A DNA stretch of 64,000 nt from Manihot esculenta (Eukaryota > Streptophyta > Magnoliopsida > Malpighiales > Euphorbiaceae). The stretch covers positions 39,265,956-39,329,955 of the forward strand of contig NC_035161.2 of NCBI RefSeq assembly GCF_001659605.2, written 5' to 3'. The notes below the pieces were generated by a model. The model had not been told where the DNA came from and did no database searches. It worked only from the letters and a program-made list of their open reading frames with translations. A program made the translations under genes and the position numbers. Of the stretch, positions 1 through 12,100 are shown one piece after another (the first letter of the stretch is position 1; the number at the start of each line of letters is the position of its first letter).

Positions 1-1382
1 AAATTTCAAAACCACAGTCTTCGCATGTACACACAGCTACCTGCATTAGTGGCTTAACATCTGAACACCAGGTCACAATACCAGATATCCTTACAAGCTG
101 GCAAATATATGAAGCTTTAACCTCTCTAGTAGTAAATGGCCGTCCTTTTGAAGTTGCTTTGATATAAACTACACTGGACCATGGGAGAATGAGCATACAG
201 CAAACTAAGTCTAGTATATCAAGTACAGCACATTGTATTCAGCACTATACAGTATATGAAGCAGACATTCATCAGAAATTAAAAACAGAATAATAAATTG
301 TATTTGCGATGATTTCACGCAAATACCAATATCTAGTAAAGATGTCAAGAGGTGATCCGAGTATCTGAGCTGGCAAAAGTTCATGCTAGAATAATTTATC
401 AATCCTCAGAATAGTCAGGATTAACTATTATAAATTGATATAAAAACAAAAAAATGTGCACCTCTTACCACATTCAGCATTTAGCAAATTAAGCAGTGGG
501 ATTTGGGAATGACAGTGTAAAACACTAGAGCTGTCCAATCTTTTAGCACAAACACTAGAAAATCAAGATATGCTTATATTAAGAAAATCCAACAATCAGC
601 TGCACATCAAACACTTCCATCACTGGACAACTAAGCCTAGCACATATCAGCAGCATTTCAAGTAAATTAGTTTTTAACTGGAGAAACTCACTAGTAACGC
701 TTGATTTCAGCAGGCATCTTCTGCTGCGGATCAGAACCTTCAGAATTCTCAGTCGCATCCTCAGATCTTTGCGTCATTAATATGTCATGATCATAATCTG
801 GAAAGGGCTCGGTGGGCTCCGACATGACGTCATCAATTGCAGCGGCAAAAATTCAAATATATCTACGGGTACTCTTGGTAACCCGTCTAAAGAACTCTTC
901 ATCCAAGTCCTTATACTGCAAAACGTCAACACCTGTAATTAGGGTTCTAGATTTCCAAGTCAAAACCCGAATGGGGAACTGGCATTGACATTATAATGAT
1001 ATCGGATGCTTCACATTAAGAAGATCCTCGAGATCGATCTGGACCGCACGACTCCTATGATTTGCAACATCTTGCTGGAGAAAGAAAAATAACAATTAGG
1101 ACCGATTTGCAATTATTAAGAAATTGAAGTAAGACGTGTTTCATGCGTGTTAAAATTTGGACACTAAATGGGGAAATTTTAAAGAAAAACAAAATTGAGG
1201 TAGCTTACGAGAACATTCATGTATTTGGCTTCGCCGTTTGCATCTGCGAAGTTGGAGAGAAAATCCTTTGCCAGAACTAGGGCAAAAAGAAAGCAAAATT
1301 AGGCATATTGGAGTGATAAAGAATAAGGAAGAAGAAGAAGGGAGATCTTACCTTTGTCTGCATTGAAGTCGAAGTCCTTCAT
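1..1382 (-). pseudogene. MCM7: MCM7 (DNA replication licensing factor) 5' part with premature stop
   Basis: Five exons can be read: 1352-1382 (ATG at 1382), 1209-1276, 1015-1074, 692-915 and 1-173 (runs off the window). All four introns are GT-AG and the phases agree. The translation follows plant MCM7 as I remember it: start MKDFDFNADK, then FADANGEAKYM, LLNYKDLDEEF, EIKRYY, and [13 protein letters not shown] followed by [13 protein letters not shown], the start of the OB-fold/zinc region. MCM7 is a subunit of the MCM2-7 replicative helicase, loaded on origins in the nucleus. Oddities: codon 74 is TGA, in the context RRYI-stop-IFAAA where the family has Ser (TCA), and a near-invariant Arg is Trp (VTWCSDVKP). 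Together these favour a decayed copy. A sequencing error or a polymorphic null allele is the alternative. The rest of the gene lies left of the window. Confidence 0.78.
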
Positions 1383-1453
1383 CGTTCAGCGACAAGGACT
1401 GCACAGAAAGAGTGAGAGAGAGCGAGAGAGAGGAAGAGGATGAGATGGTTGCG

Positions 1454-1462
1454 TTTGGCGCC
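1454..1462. promoter_or_regulatory. second, weaker E2F-like site
   Basis: TTTGGCGCC lies about 75 bases upstream of the MCM7 ATG and about 25 bases from the stronger E2F match. Paired E2F sites close to the start codon are usual in plant MCM promoters. On its own this match is weak. Confidence 0.45.
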
Positions 1463-1484
1463 AGTTGATGAGAGAAAATGAGGC

Positions 1485-1498
1485 TTTTGGCGGGAAAA
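1485..1498. promoter_or_regulatory. E2F-type site upstream of MCM7
   Basis: TTTTGGCGGGAAAA is a near-palindromic match to the plant E2F consensus (TTTSSCGC / TTTGGCGGGAAA), about 105 bases upstream of the MCM7 ATG. E2F control of MCM genes at G1/S is established in plants. That this site works here is inference. Confidence 0.7.
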
Positions 1499-1513
1499 TC
1501 GAGGACGGGACAA

Positions 1514-1522
1514 CTTATATAC
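1514..1522 (-). promoter_or_regulatory. TATA box for MCM7
   Basis: On the minus strand this reads GTATATAAG, about 135 bases before the ATG. It would place the transcription start near 1485-1490, at the strong E2F site. No other TATA-like match sits closer in this GC-richer promoter segment. Confidence 0.45.
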
Positions 1523-1560
1523 AAAAAGCGTAGCCGTTTGGTTTTTTGCCAGTATCCTGA

Positions 1561-3120
1561 GTGTTCGTTTGAATCCATTTGGATGGATTATTTTTATTTT
1601 ATTTTAATTTTATAATGTAATTTACTTTTTTATTACTATATTTTATTATTTCAAAATTATAATATAAATTATTTAATGATATAATTTTTCATTCATCTGT
1701 AATTTTATTTAAATATCAGTCAATAATTTTAGTAGTAACTAATATATTTTATATTCAATAAAAGATAAATATTTTAGTTTGAATTTTCAAAATTGTCTTA
1801 TACAGTGTTTTATATATATATTTAAAAAAAAAAAAACTCACATTTAACGCACAACAAGATAATAGGCAGAACTCCAGTCAAAAGACAAAACTAGTGACTT
1901 GTATTATTTTTAAATTAGTTGATATACACCTATAAAATGATAAACAAATAAAATAAAATAAAAATATATCATCATTACAATTTTAAAATTTAAAATCTTA
2001 AATATAGGCAACATTATATGTGTGGGAATGATTTTATGAAGTCTGAATTTATAAATTTAAAAATTTTAGTTTTAATTAATAAATGTAACTGAAGTATTTT
2101 TGTAAGTTTTTTTTTTAATATGGGATTAAATTTTAGAAGTTGAAATTTGAAAATTTTTTAAATAAAAAGTTATTTAATGCAATGAACTTATTTTTTTTAC
2201 ATAAATAAAAATAAAAATAAAAATAACGAGAGTCGTATCTTGGGGCACGGCTGATTTGATAAAGTCATTTATGTATATTTTTGTGCAATTGATTATGTAA
2301 ATCTAATTTTATTACTATTTTAATTTGAATTGATTTCAAGTTATTAAAGTTCATCTCGAATTTAGCTACTATTAGTCGAATAATTTATAAAATTATCTAG
2401 ATTTTATATGACAAAAATTTAAGGAATTAAAATAAAATAAAATAATAAAATATTTAACCGAAAAATCTTTCCTCCTCCCGCTTCATTGAAGCTCTATCTG
2501 TCATAGAAGTTACATATAATAAAAAAACTAATTATAAAATAAATATTTTCAATCAATTGGCCTGTAAAAAAAAAAAAAAAAAAAGCAAAAATGGCAAAGA
2601 AGTTCATAATGTGGAGAAAAACAAATTTTAATTTTGCACTATCCTCCTGGACTCAAATTACCAGAACACACCCTCTCCCCCACCCCCACCCCCCACCCAA
2701 AAAAAACAAAAGAAAGAACGTCTAATAAATAGCGTATATGCTTCCCGATCCTAAATGGTGCTACAGGGAATGGAAGCTTCAGTCATTGCCGCACCACGCC
2801 ACACGTACATGCACTGGAAACTAGTGAGGCTCCCTCAAAGGAAAAACTTTCAAGAACATGGACTTCTCGGATGCAGGTTTGCAAATGCGAACTAGAGGCT
2901 ACTACCAGTCAAACCGCAGGCTTGAAACAAAAGCAAAACAACTTTCCCGGGCTATGCATTCAGGTTTTAGGCAACATATACCTCTTGATTGAATTAGATC
3001 ATCTTAGCATGCAACGTATGCCCCGTGGATGCTAGTGAAACTTCTTCAATCATTTCAGTCAGATATTCATTTGACACTTCTTGATGAAAAAACAATGTAG
3101 TCTGACTTTTGCCTCCCTAA
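1561..3120. other. intergenic spacer between MCM7 and VPS51
   Basis: No coding exon is recognised. Positions 1580-2460 are strongly AT-rich with homopolymer runs. Around 2565-2585 there is a poly-A run and around 2660-2700 a C/A-rich run. The less biased stretch 2730-3120, directly downstream of the VPS51 stop codon, is probably its 3' UTR; no clear polyadenylation signal was picked out. Confidence 0.5.
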
Positions 3121-6100
3121 TTATGGAGTAATTGCGTTCTCTTCCCTCTTCTTGGCCAACTTTGCTTGTATTAGTTTGTCCAAGATAGGAGGCTCCAGAA
3201 GAATTGGGTCAAGACAACGTTCTGAAGTACCAACAATTACCTGTTCCACAAACAAACACATGTCGGTCATTTTTGGCCAAAAAATGTCAAAACTAGCCAT
3301 GAACATCTTAAGCTTTTGCCTCTAGAAAAAGAAATGAGCGCATAAAAGAATGGAAAATCAACCCCAAACCCTCTTCCTTCCTTCCCTCCCTCCCCTTGCA
3401 TTTCAATATAAATAGAAGAACATATAAAATCTTTTGATGGTACTTCTAGGACAATGCCAAAAAAATCTTAAATCTGGCTCTTGCTTTATTACCTCATCAA
3501 GCAAAAAGTCGATGGCTGCTTCATCTTCAACTGTTTCCTTTAGAGGAGCCCTTAGGAACTGAATGTCTAACTGATTTTGCTGAAACCCACTCCGGTTGAA
3601 AGTCTGAAGTCTGACAAATTCTAGCAAACTTTTAAGGCAAAATTTTACGATAGTGGTTACCACAGATTCCTGCAAATCACAAGCAGATAGTCCATGTTAA
3701 TTCATCACCAGTGGGAGCTATTGATAGGGAGGGGCAGAGTAAAAATATTACCAGGTCTTTAAGGTCTATTCTAGAAGGCCTAAAGGACAAGGCAAAGGGA
3801 AGAGAATATTGGAGTAGCAGAAGGGAATAACCGTTACTGAAATTAAGGAGAGTGGGGACACATGGCCTGGAGGTATTAACGAGAAAGATTCCATTTCCAG
3901 CATAAAAGGAAGAGGAAGGGGATAATGAGAGTATCGAAGAAGAGAGTATCAGGAGTGAGCAAAGGGCATTTTCTGCAGAGAGGAGCCATGGTATCCTGGG
4001 GCGATTTAGCCTGATCTTCTTATAGTGTGTTTTCTTTTCTTTTTTTTTTCTTTTTCTTACCTTTCTTACAGTTACTACTTGTTATCCAAAAACTCAACCA
4101 GAGTTAATGCTAGTATTTTGTTCCGTTCACAAGAAATATAATCTGAGTGAAGCCTTTGACCTACTTTAAACTCCCTATAAAACTAATTTTCTGTTTTAGT
4201 AAATCCCCTTAGTCTATCAAATTGGTCCGACCTGCCGGATACCCACACAGGACGAAAACAAAAATGGAAGAAAGAGTAGACTAGGTAGAGAGGGGGCTTA
4301 CAGGATTGGAAGAAGTTGTTGCGGCTATCCGCTTGGGTCGAGAGCAGATGCATGCTGAACAGGAATATCGACTTAATAGGTTGGAAGATAAGATATGATA
4401 GCTTCAATGTTAAAGGGGAAGACTATTAGAGAGAAAGGGGACTCCTCAATTCAAACTCCTACTCAGAATGTTGCAGCCGAGGCATCAATGATTAAAATAC
4501 TAGGAAGCCATTATTGGTCGAGGAATCTACTTCTACGGCTAAGAAGATTCAAATACCCACCTTTGACGGGACAGACCCTATTGGATCGATCGAACAAAAC
4601 AGTATTTTGAAATACAGTGCACTCCAGAGGAGCTAAAAATTTGTCTCGCCCTCGTTAGCATGGAGGGAGCCCCTTTGCATTGGCTTAGATGGTTGAGACA
4701 AAGAAACCCACAACTATCATGGAATCTCTTAAAAGAACTTATGTAGAGGTACACTGATGATATTTCAAAGAACCATTATGAGCACTCGGTGGCACTTAAG
4801 CAAATGGGGGCAATTTCAAAATAAGTTGATGAGTTCATCGCCCGAGCATCATTGGTACCAGATGTTTCTGACAAGTAGTGTTTGAGATTTTTCTTGGACG
4901 GTTTGAGAGAAGATATTGTTAGTGTATTTGCCCTGGGCCATTATCTTGCACCTTTTTGTATGTCATTTTGATTATTAATAAAAAAAGTTTTATTATCATT
5001 ATTATTTGTTTATATTTTACATAATAATGATTAACATCCCTGATTACTTATTATTATGGTGATAATAATAAAATATGACTAGTATGATTATTGATTGATA
5101 ATCATGAGATGATTACATATATACTGATATAATTCAATAATCATGGATACTTGTTAGAAAACAAAGTATTGAATGGACTCGCATTGAGATCACTACATGA
5201 GTTATTGTCATAAGTGAATCTCAAAGTAGTTATGTCTCAATCCTTTAACTTGAGATTGTCATAGTTTCCAACACAAGGACTGTTATGTTTTGACATAACC
5301 GAATATTATTTTTAATAGGATAATCATAAAGATTATGATTGAGTATAATAAAAATTATGTAAAGGATATTGAACAATCAAAGATAGAATGTGTCCCTCTC
5401 TTTAAGAGAGATATTTTCTGGGCCCCGCGATAAGTTAGACTGAGAAATGCATAGCCGTGCTCAAATGAATTGATAGTGTGATCAATATCATTTGGTTTTA
5501 TCAGTCTACTTAGAGATCAAGAAATCATAAGTTTGAACATTATAAGTTTGACATTAACCATGACTTATGTTCAAACTAGGTATCTTGTGACAAAGGGATT
5601 CATACATGTTCTATTTATTGGGTTTTATCGAATTATCGATACTCATATTAATTGGCTAGTCATAATGTCTTGCTAAAGCCACTTATGATTTACGGGCCTT
5701 GTAGGACTGGGCCTATTGCCAATTAATGTGAGCCTATTGGATCACACACAAAAAAACGTTGTTGATGTGTTATGTCATATTAATGGGCTAAAGACCCATT
5801 AGTATAATTAATAATAATAAAAATGTTATTATTATTATTAATATTAATTATTTATTACTATAAGATAATAATATTTAAAATATCTGCAATCTACCTGTAA
5901 CTATTACAGATAAAGGATTTTTCTGTTTGAATAATATTTAAAAGATCTGCAGTTTATCTGTAACTGTTACAGATAAAGAATTTTTCGGTTTTCCTTTTCA
6001 AAATGGACTTATCACATAGATATTCGTGTATCTGTGAGATTGTGATAGTTGGTTATGAACACAACTCTTTTACGAAAAGAAGTGTGGAAAACAAAAACAC

Positions 6101-9100
6101 TGAAAAACGAATAAAACCTCTTTTGCAAATTGCAGGAAAAAAGATTTTGGGTGTAATCGTTTTTCTGGATTGAAGATTGGGAAGCACATAGTTTATCAAT
6201 CCGTTGAGAGAGTTAGCACTCCAGACGGAAACGTTCGCGTGGATACCATTGAGGTTGTTCATTTCAGAAGCAGCACCATCAGTCCGAAACTATCTCTTAT
6301 TGTCAAGTGAAAAGATTAATCTATTATCATTCCTTTCGAATTAAACGAAGCATTTAAATCCTAAAAAGAAAACAAAGATTTTTATTTTTCGCTACGTGTT
6401 TTGGATTGCAGTAATCTCTGGGTTTCCTAACAGATATCCAATTAGGGTTGCGATTCCATGAAACCACGAATTTGTACAAAACAATGAAATTGGCAAGAGA
6501 GATTGAAAGGCAAAGGTTACATTCGCAGAAGGAAAAAGAGAAGACTTCGATACGGAAAGGGAGGAAGGAGAAGAATCCACCACATGGGTTGGGTTCTAAG
6601 GTTTTAATGACTTCGACCCAAAAACCAGCCCATGGATCGATGATGTTTCAAAAAAAAAGATGGGCCTCTACCCAAGCCACAAGAGAACCCAGCTCGGCCA
6701 ATCTCCAAGGCTTTGGCTCTTCTAGTTGCCTCTTCCAGAACTCAAGCTCCATAGAATCACCAAAGGAGACTAAGACGATATTCGCATCAGGAATATCAAG
6801 AACTTAGGGTTAAGGGGTTGTGTTTAAAAGGGTACCGAAGAAGAGAGCATCAGGAGTGAGCAGAGGTCATTTTCTGCAAAGAGGAGCTGCAGCATCCTGG
6901 GGCAATTTAGCCTGATTTTATTATAGTCTGTTTTCCTTTTTTTTTTTCTTTTCCCTGCCTTTCTTACGGTTACTACTTGTTATCCAGAAACTCAGCCAGA
7001 GTTATGCTAGCATTTTGTTTCGTCCACAAGAAATATAACCTAGTGAAGCCTTTGAGCTACTTTGAACTCCCTGTAAAACTAATTTTGTCTTAGTAAATCC
7101 CCTTACTCTATCAGCTATTCCTCTCTTGATAAAGTTAGTCCAATACCTGTGTAAATTCAGTTTTTGTAAAAATTTCTACTTTTTGCTTGAACAATTTTGC
7201 AAGGTGGGTTTCTAGAAGCTGGCTCCTGGCCCTTTGGGTATTTGTCCGAGTCATTCTATCATCTCGTAATTGATTGCTGCGTGAGGATGTGGTGCTGCCG
7301 TTGCTTTCAGAGCGACGATGCCTACGAAGACCTCCTTGAGGTAAAACCTGCTTCACCTCAGCACCTATTGCTTCCAACTGGCAAGGACAAAATAAAGTCA
7401 GACATCTTTTTCCCCAAAATAAAGGTATGTGTTGTCCATCCATTATGGTTTCATAATTGTAAGACAAAATTGGTGTCTTAGTTTCGTCTCAAAGTATTAA
7501 ATCAGATAACAGAAAGGGGAAAATCAGTTCAAGAAAAAAACATGGAGGCAGGGGTGGGCGGTGGAGGAAGAAAAATGTGTATACCTCTTGAAGAAATAAA
7601 TCAACAAACATGTGAACTTCTCTTGGCTCCTTGTGCTGTAAAAATTAAAAAATAGTAGATTATCCATGTCAAATTCTCCCATTTCATGTATTCTCTCATA
7701 TTTATGGAACGTGGGCCCTGATATACTAACCTTGACCCAGTTTGGAGCTTTAAACCTCTTCTTCAGGAGAACTGATACTCTCTGAGTTTTCATATTTATA
7801 TACTGGACAAAATTATGGAATTAGCTTCCTTGTCAAGTGTCAGACATAAAGAATCAAACTGATCCAGAGGATATCACTACAGCAATTAAGTTTTGACTAA
7901 TTCCCATGTAACCAATAGAATGCCACCAGAATTGCTAAAGAATTAAAAGAAAAATGCAGACATGCATGGTCAATTGAAAAGTGAGAAAAGCATGCACTTT
8001 GTGGAAACAGTTACTTCCTTCTAATGATATCAAAATCAAAAGGAAGATACAAGGTTTATAGGCCTACAAAGATTTACCTATTTTTATTCTTTTTCCTTTT
8101 TTTTTTTTTTTTTGGGGGGGGGGGGGGGGGTGTGGGTCCCCTTAGAGGAGAAAATTGAAAAACAGATATCATATTCTTCCTATGGAAAGCTTGCATAAAC
8201 AACACAACACTAACTGATGGTTGAAAACAGGCTGAGAGACCTAATCATAACATCATCAGTGCAAAGTGTGTTTTAAAATGATGGAGCACATAATTCAGAC
8301 ACGATGAACATACTAAAAAAATGTTGCAGAATTAATAATGATGTACATGCATTCCAGCTCAAGAATCAAATCTAGAGAGGTTTTGACTCGTACATGGTGT
8401 AGAAACTTTTCACCATCTGACCGAAAGATTCGACAAATTTCACCAGGAACAAATGCAGGCCCATTTTCAAAGCTTCGAACGCCTCCACCAGAGAAAGAAG
8501 TAGCTATTTCCTGGCAATTAGAATTTAGAACATAACTTTGAGACAAGCCCCAGAGAATATGAAGGACGCTATAATTTATATTCCATAAAGAAGACATGAA
8601 TTGATCATTTGGTTCCCTGCCTCGGTAATTTTTGGGATGACAGTTTGTTCAATAAAAACAGAAAGCTGAGCCAGCACCAGGACAAGACCGGCAAGCACTT
8701 TGTCAACTACTATTCCCTCTGCCAAACCTTGTTCTTGACTGGCTGATTTATTTTTTCCAGAAAGCAAGAGGAACTGTTTATCCAGAGCCCTGAAGAAATC
8801 TTGAAATCCTTCTTGAACCCAATCAATAATCGAGTCTCTTAATTTTAGAAGAAAGCCTAAGTTGTCATCAAGAAGATAGTGAAGGTCCTGGAATAATAAG
8901 CCAATCAAACAGTTATATGAAAATAGCAAGTAGTACTTAAGTCTAAATATAAGCATAAAATACACGCACAAGATAAATTTCAAAGCATGATATTTACATA
9001 TGCATACATAATTTAGTACATAATGAAAATAAAAAATGCCTGTATTACAGCTTTCATCATGTATCATATATTACCACTAAGACATCCATGCTTCCTTTAA

Positions 9101-12100
9101 GCACTGCATTTTTGCTAGTTTCCAGGGCAACCTGCAATGGAAGCTCTTCCTCTCCCTCCTTCCTTTTCGTTTGGACATTGACAGTAAGGCCATCTACCAT
9201 ATTGAACATGATTTAAGTTGGACCATTAAGGCTATCAAATGATTAAAAAAAAATAATAGGATATATTTTTTTTTAAGTAATTATGATTTGTCCTTGGCTT
9301 TTTGGTCAAACAAACACATGTAATTCCCAAACCAATGAGGTTATTCCATAGCAAGATTCTTCTATGGTGCTATTATCCCTTACTGTACAATAACAATTGT
9401 ACCAACACACACAAAAAAAGGAAAAAAAGAAAAAAAAACACTGGATTAAGTTCCATTTGCTCCTGATACGTAACTGCAGAAATACCACTTCATTAAAATT
9501 GTAATAGTAACCTGAGATATCACGCAGAAGATGAGAAAATGTACTCGCAACATACTGCTTGACAACCCCCTGGGCAGCCTGAAACCAACTACAAGTAATC
9601 AATATATCAAGTTCCATTCTAGGGCATAACAATAGATTCTCTCACTTCAGATGAAAGAGGGATGAAATGCAGATGAATATTGTTATCAAGCATATGAAAA
9701 AATTGAAGGACGACCTCCAAAGAATAATCAGGGAGAAAAGCCTCATTTAGCACTTCATCCATCAGAAGCACATCTCTCCATATAATTCCTGTATTTGGCA
9801 AGCATTTCAACAAATAAGATGGGAAGCTGCCAAAAGAGAGAGAATTAACAAGTAACATTTATTAAACTAAAAAGTTATCATTATAGCTTAAGAAGAAAAG
9901 TTTCCAGAACAATAAAAACAGAATGTTAAACTTATTAAATCAATGATACCACTGAAGGCATAAAGCATATTTTACTTAGTACAATAGTTTGCAGGTACAA
10001 CATAAGTTTAACAATACTTGAGGCGTCATAACAATAATTAGGGCAACCACCCATTCTTGTAGGGCCTAACCTAAACTTTTATTTGTTTTACATGATAACA
10101 GCATTGCCTATGAAGAAAAGTTGTCTATCCAGATGCAGGAACTTAAGTTCTCCACTATATCTTTGGTGAAGACGCTCCGTTTTACAGGTCACATAAGAAA
10201 AGAAAACTCACTTGCAAAAGTAAGCAGCATAGGACAATGTGTAAATGCAATGCTAAAGAAGTTTCTATATTGCACCACATAAAAGAACAATTGAATCACG
10301 TATTAGTTGCATAATATAAGGAAAACTACGTTCATATCTTACAACAGGTGGTGGCAACAAAAACACCAAATGCATGTTCAAAAGTGAATTGACTTGAGAT
10401 GAATGAAACCTTTGGCAAGATGAATAACTAAAAATAATAGAAGACAGACCGAATAATTAGTAAAAGCAGTAACTAGCACTTGTAATGCAAAAGTTATGAA
10501 TGTCAATCAAGGGTGTTGAATCCCACGCCGGTTGTGGAAAGGGGTAATGTGTCCCTTATATGGGCCATAGACACTCCTCCCTTTGAGTTGACTTTTGGGA
10601 TGAGTTAGGCTTGACCAATCCAAATTTAACATGGTATCAAAGCCTTCCCATCCAATATTGGGCCTCCTATAAATATGTCACACGCCAGAAAAATTCTGAG
10701 CGTGAGGGTGTGTGTTGAATCCCACATCGGTTAAGGAAAGGGTAGTGTGCCCCTTACATGGGCCATATGCATTCCTTCCCTTGAGCTAGCTTTTGGATGA
10801 GTTAGGCCTGGCCCAAATTTAACAAAGGGATTAAATGTTAAAAACTTCATCATACTTACGAAGAACACCCAAAAACTTTGAAACAGAAATATGCTCCTTT
10901 ATGTATTGCTGAGTAATTTCAAAGTGCCTAAAGAAAAAAATGCACTGATCAGTTACATGAGCAAACTGATTGTATGAATTTTAAGTTCAATCAATTTCCA
11001 ATAGACCATAACTTACTTGGTAATCAAATCTTGAGCGAGTTTAATTATTTGCTTTTCTGAATTGGGAAATATTACTCGATAAGCTCGGATAGCCTCCACA
11101 AACTCATGAACGGAAGCCTAAGATTGGATGTTAAGAACAAAAGTTGGTTGTTAGAAAGAGAAATAGACAAAGAAAACATACATACATACAAGTGGACATG
11201 TACTGCAACTAAAGAGCCATCATAAAACACAAAGTAGTAGTAATTATTGCCCCCACTTACATCATTTGTGGTAGCAAGATTTGTAGGATCATTAGAGTTC
11301 TCCAAAACATTGGTTATTTCTTCTGTCTTAAGCTGAAGGTCCTCAAGAGATTGTTCCAACTTTTCAAATAGTTTAGCCTTTAAGCTGTCCACCTGTCCAA
11401 AGAAAGAACCATTGATCATCATATGCATGCCAGTGTCTGTAATTACATGGTAATATGGAAAATCCAATATGTACGTAGCACAAAAACTACAGAATGCACA
11501 GCCCCTCTTCATGGTGTGCTGACCAACTAACAGATAAGCAGAAGTGAAAGATTGGAAACACAGTACAAACCGGAAAATCCAACTGCTTAAGAAGCACTGC
11601 AGCCTCAGCCCTTGTTTGTATGGATTCAGTATCTGAAAAAAGCTTTCCCTGAAATGCCAACATATTCAATAGATTTTGCATAGTAACCATAAATTTAGAA
11701 CTTTGAAACAGAATGTTTAATTGCCGAAGAAACATTAGAAAAACAAGTAATGAAGGAAAAAAAACATTACTGATCTCCCATCTATATGTTTATATTTGCT
11801 CGGGACTGGGACCAAACTTACTCAGTATAAAGAATAATAGTACCTGCAAAATTTTTATAACTGTGCTCATAGCTTCTTCAGATGCTTGCTTACAGTCCTG
11901 GAATGATGAATCCCCATATGCCTAATAAAAATAGTACTAAAAATTTAGAACTTCTGAAATTCATGACTGCCAGATGCAAGTAGAAGAATGCATTGAATCA
12001 AGATCCAGACATCAGATCAGAGGACCAGGTAAAGAATAAGAAACCTTGAAAATTGGCATTGCTCCAGTGTAGAACCTGACTGCATCACCATATGCTTCCG

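Larger units (their letters stand above)
3722..7113 (+). mobile_element. deleted Ty3/gypsy LTR element in VPS51 intron 18
   Basis: TG...CA-ended element flanked by the 5-bp target duplication GCTAT (3717-3721 and 7114-7118). Order: 5' LTR 3722-4219, leader and gag remnant, a nested solo LTR (4917-6432), more gag, then a 3' LTR lacking its first part (6832-7113). The pol genes and about 215 bp of the 3' LTR are missing, so it cannot move by itself. It lies antisense to VPS51 transcription, and its excision as part of the intron would leave the mRNA intact. Confidence 0.85.

Noticed and set aside
4395..4610. 71-codon ORF as a host gene
   Set aside because: Falls in the leader and gag start of the intron 18 gypsy element.
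5880..5990. Possible small RNA or riboswitch from the duplicated ATCTGCAATCTACCTGTAAC segment
   Set aside because: Best explained as an internal duplication in the nested solo LTR; no conserved structure recognised.
8576..9067. 163-codon continuous ORF as a separate gene
   Set aside because: It is VPS51 exon 14 extended into its introns; the middle matches VPS51 and the ends do not.
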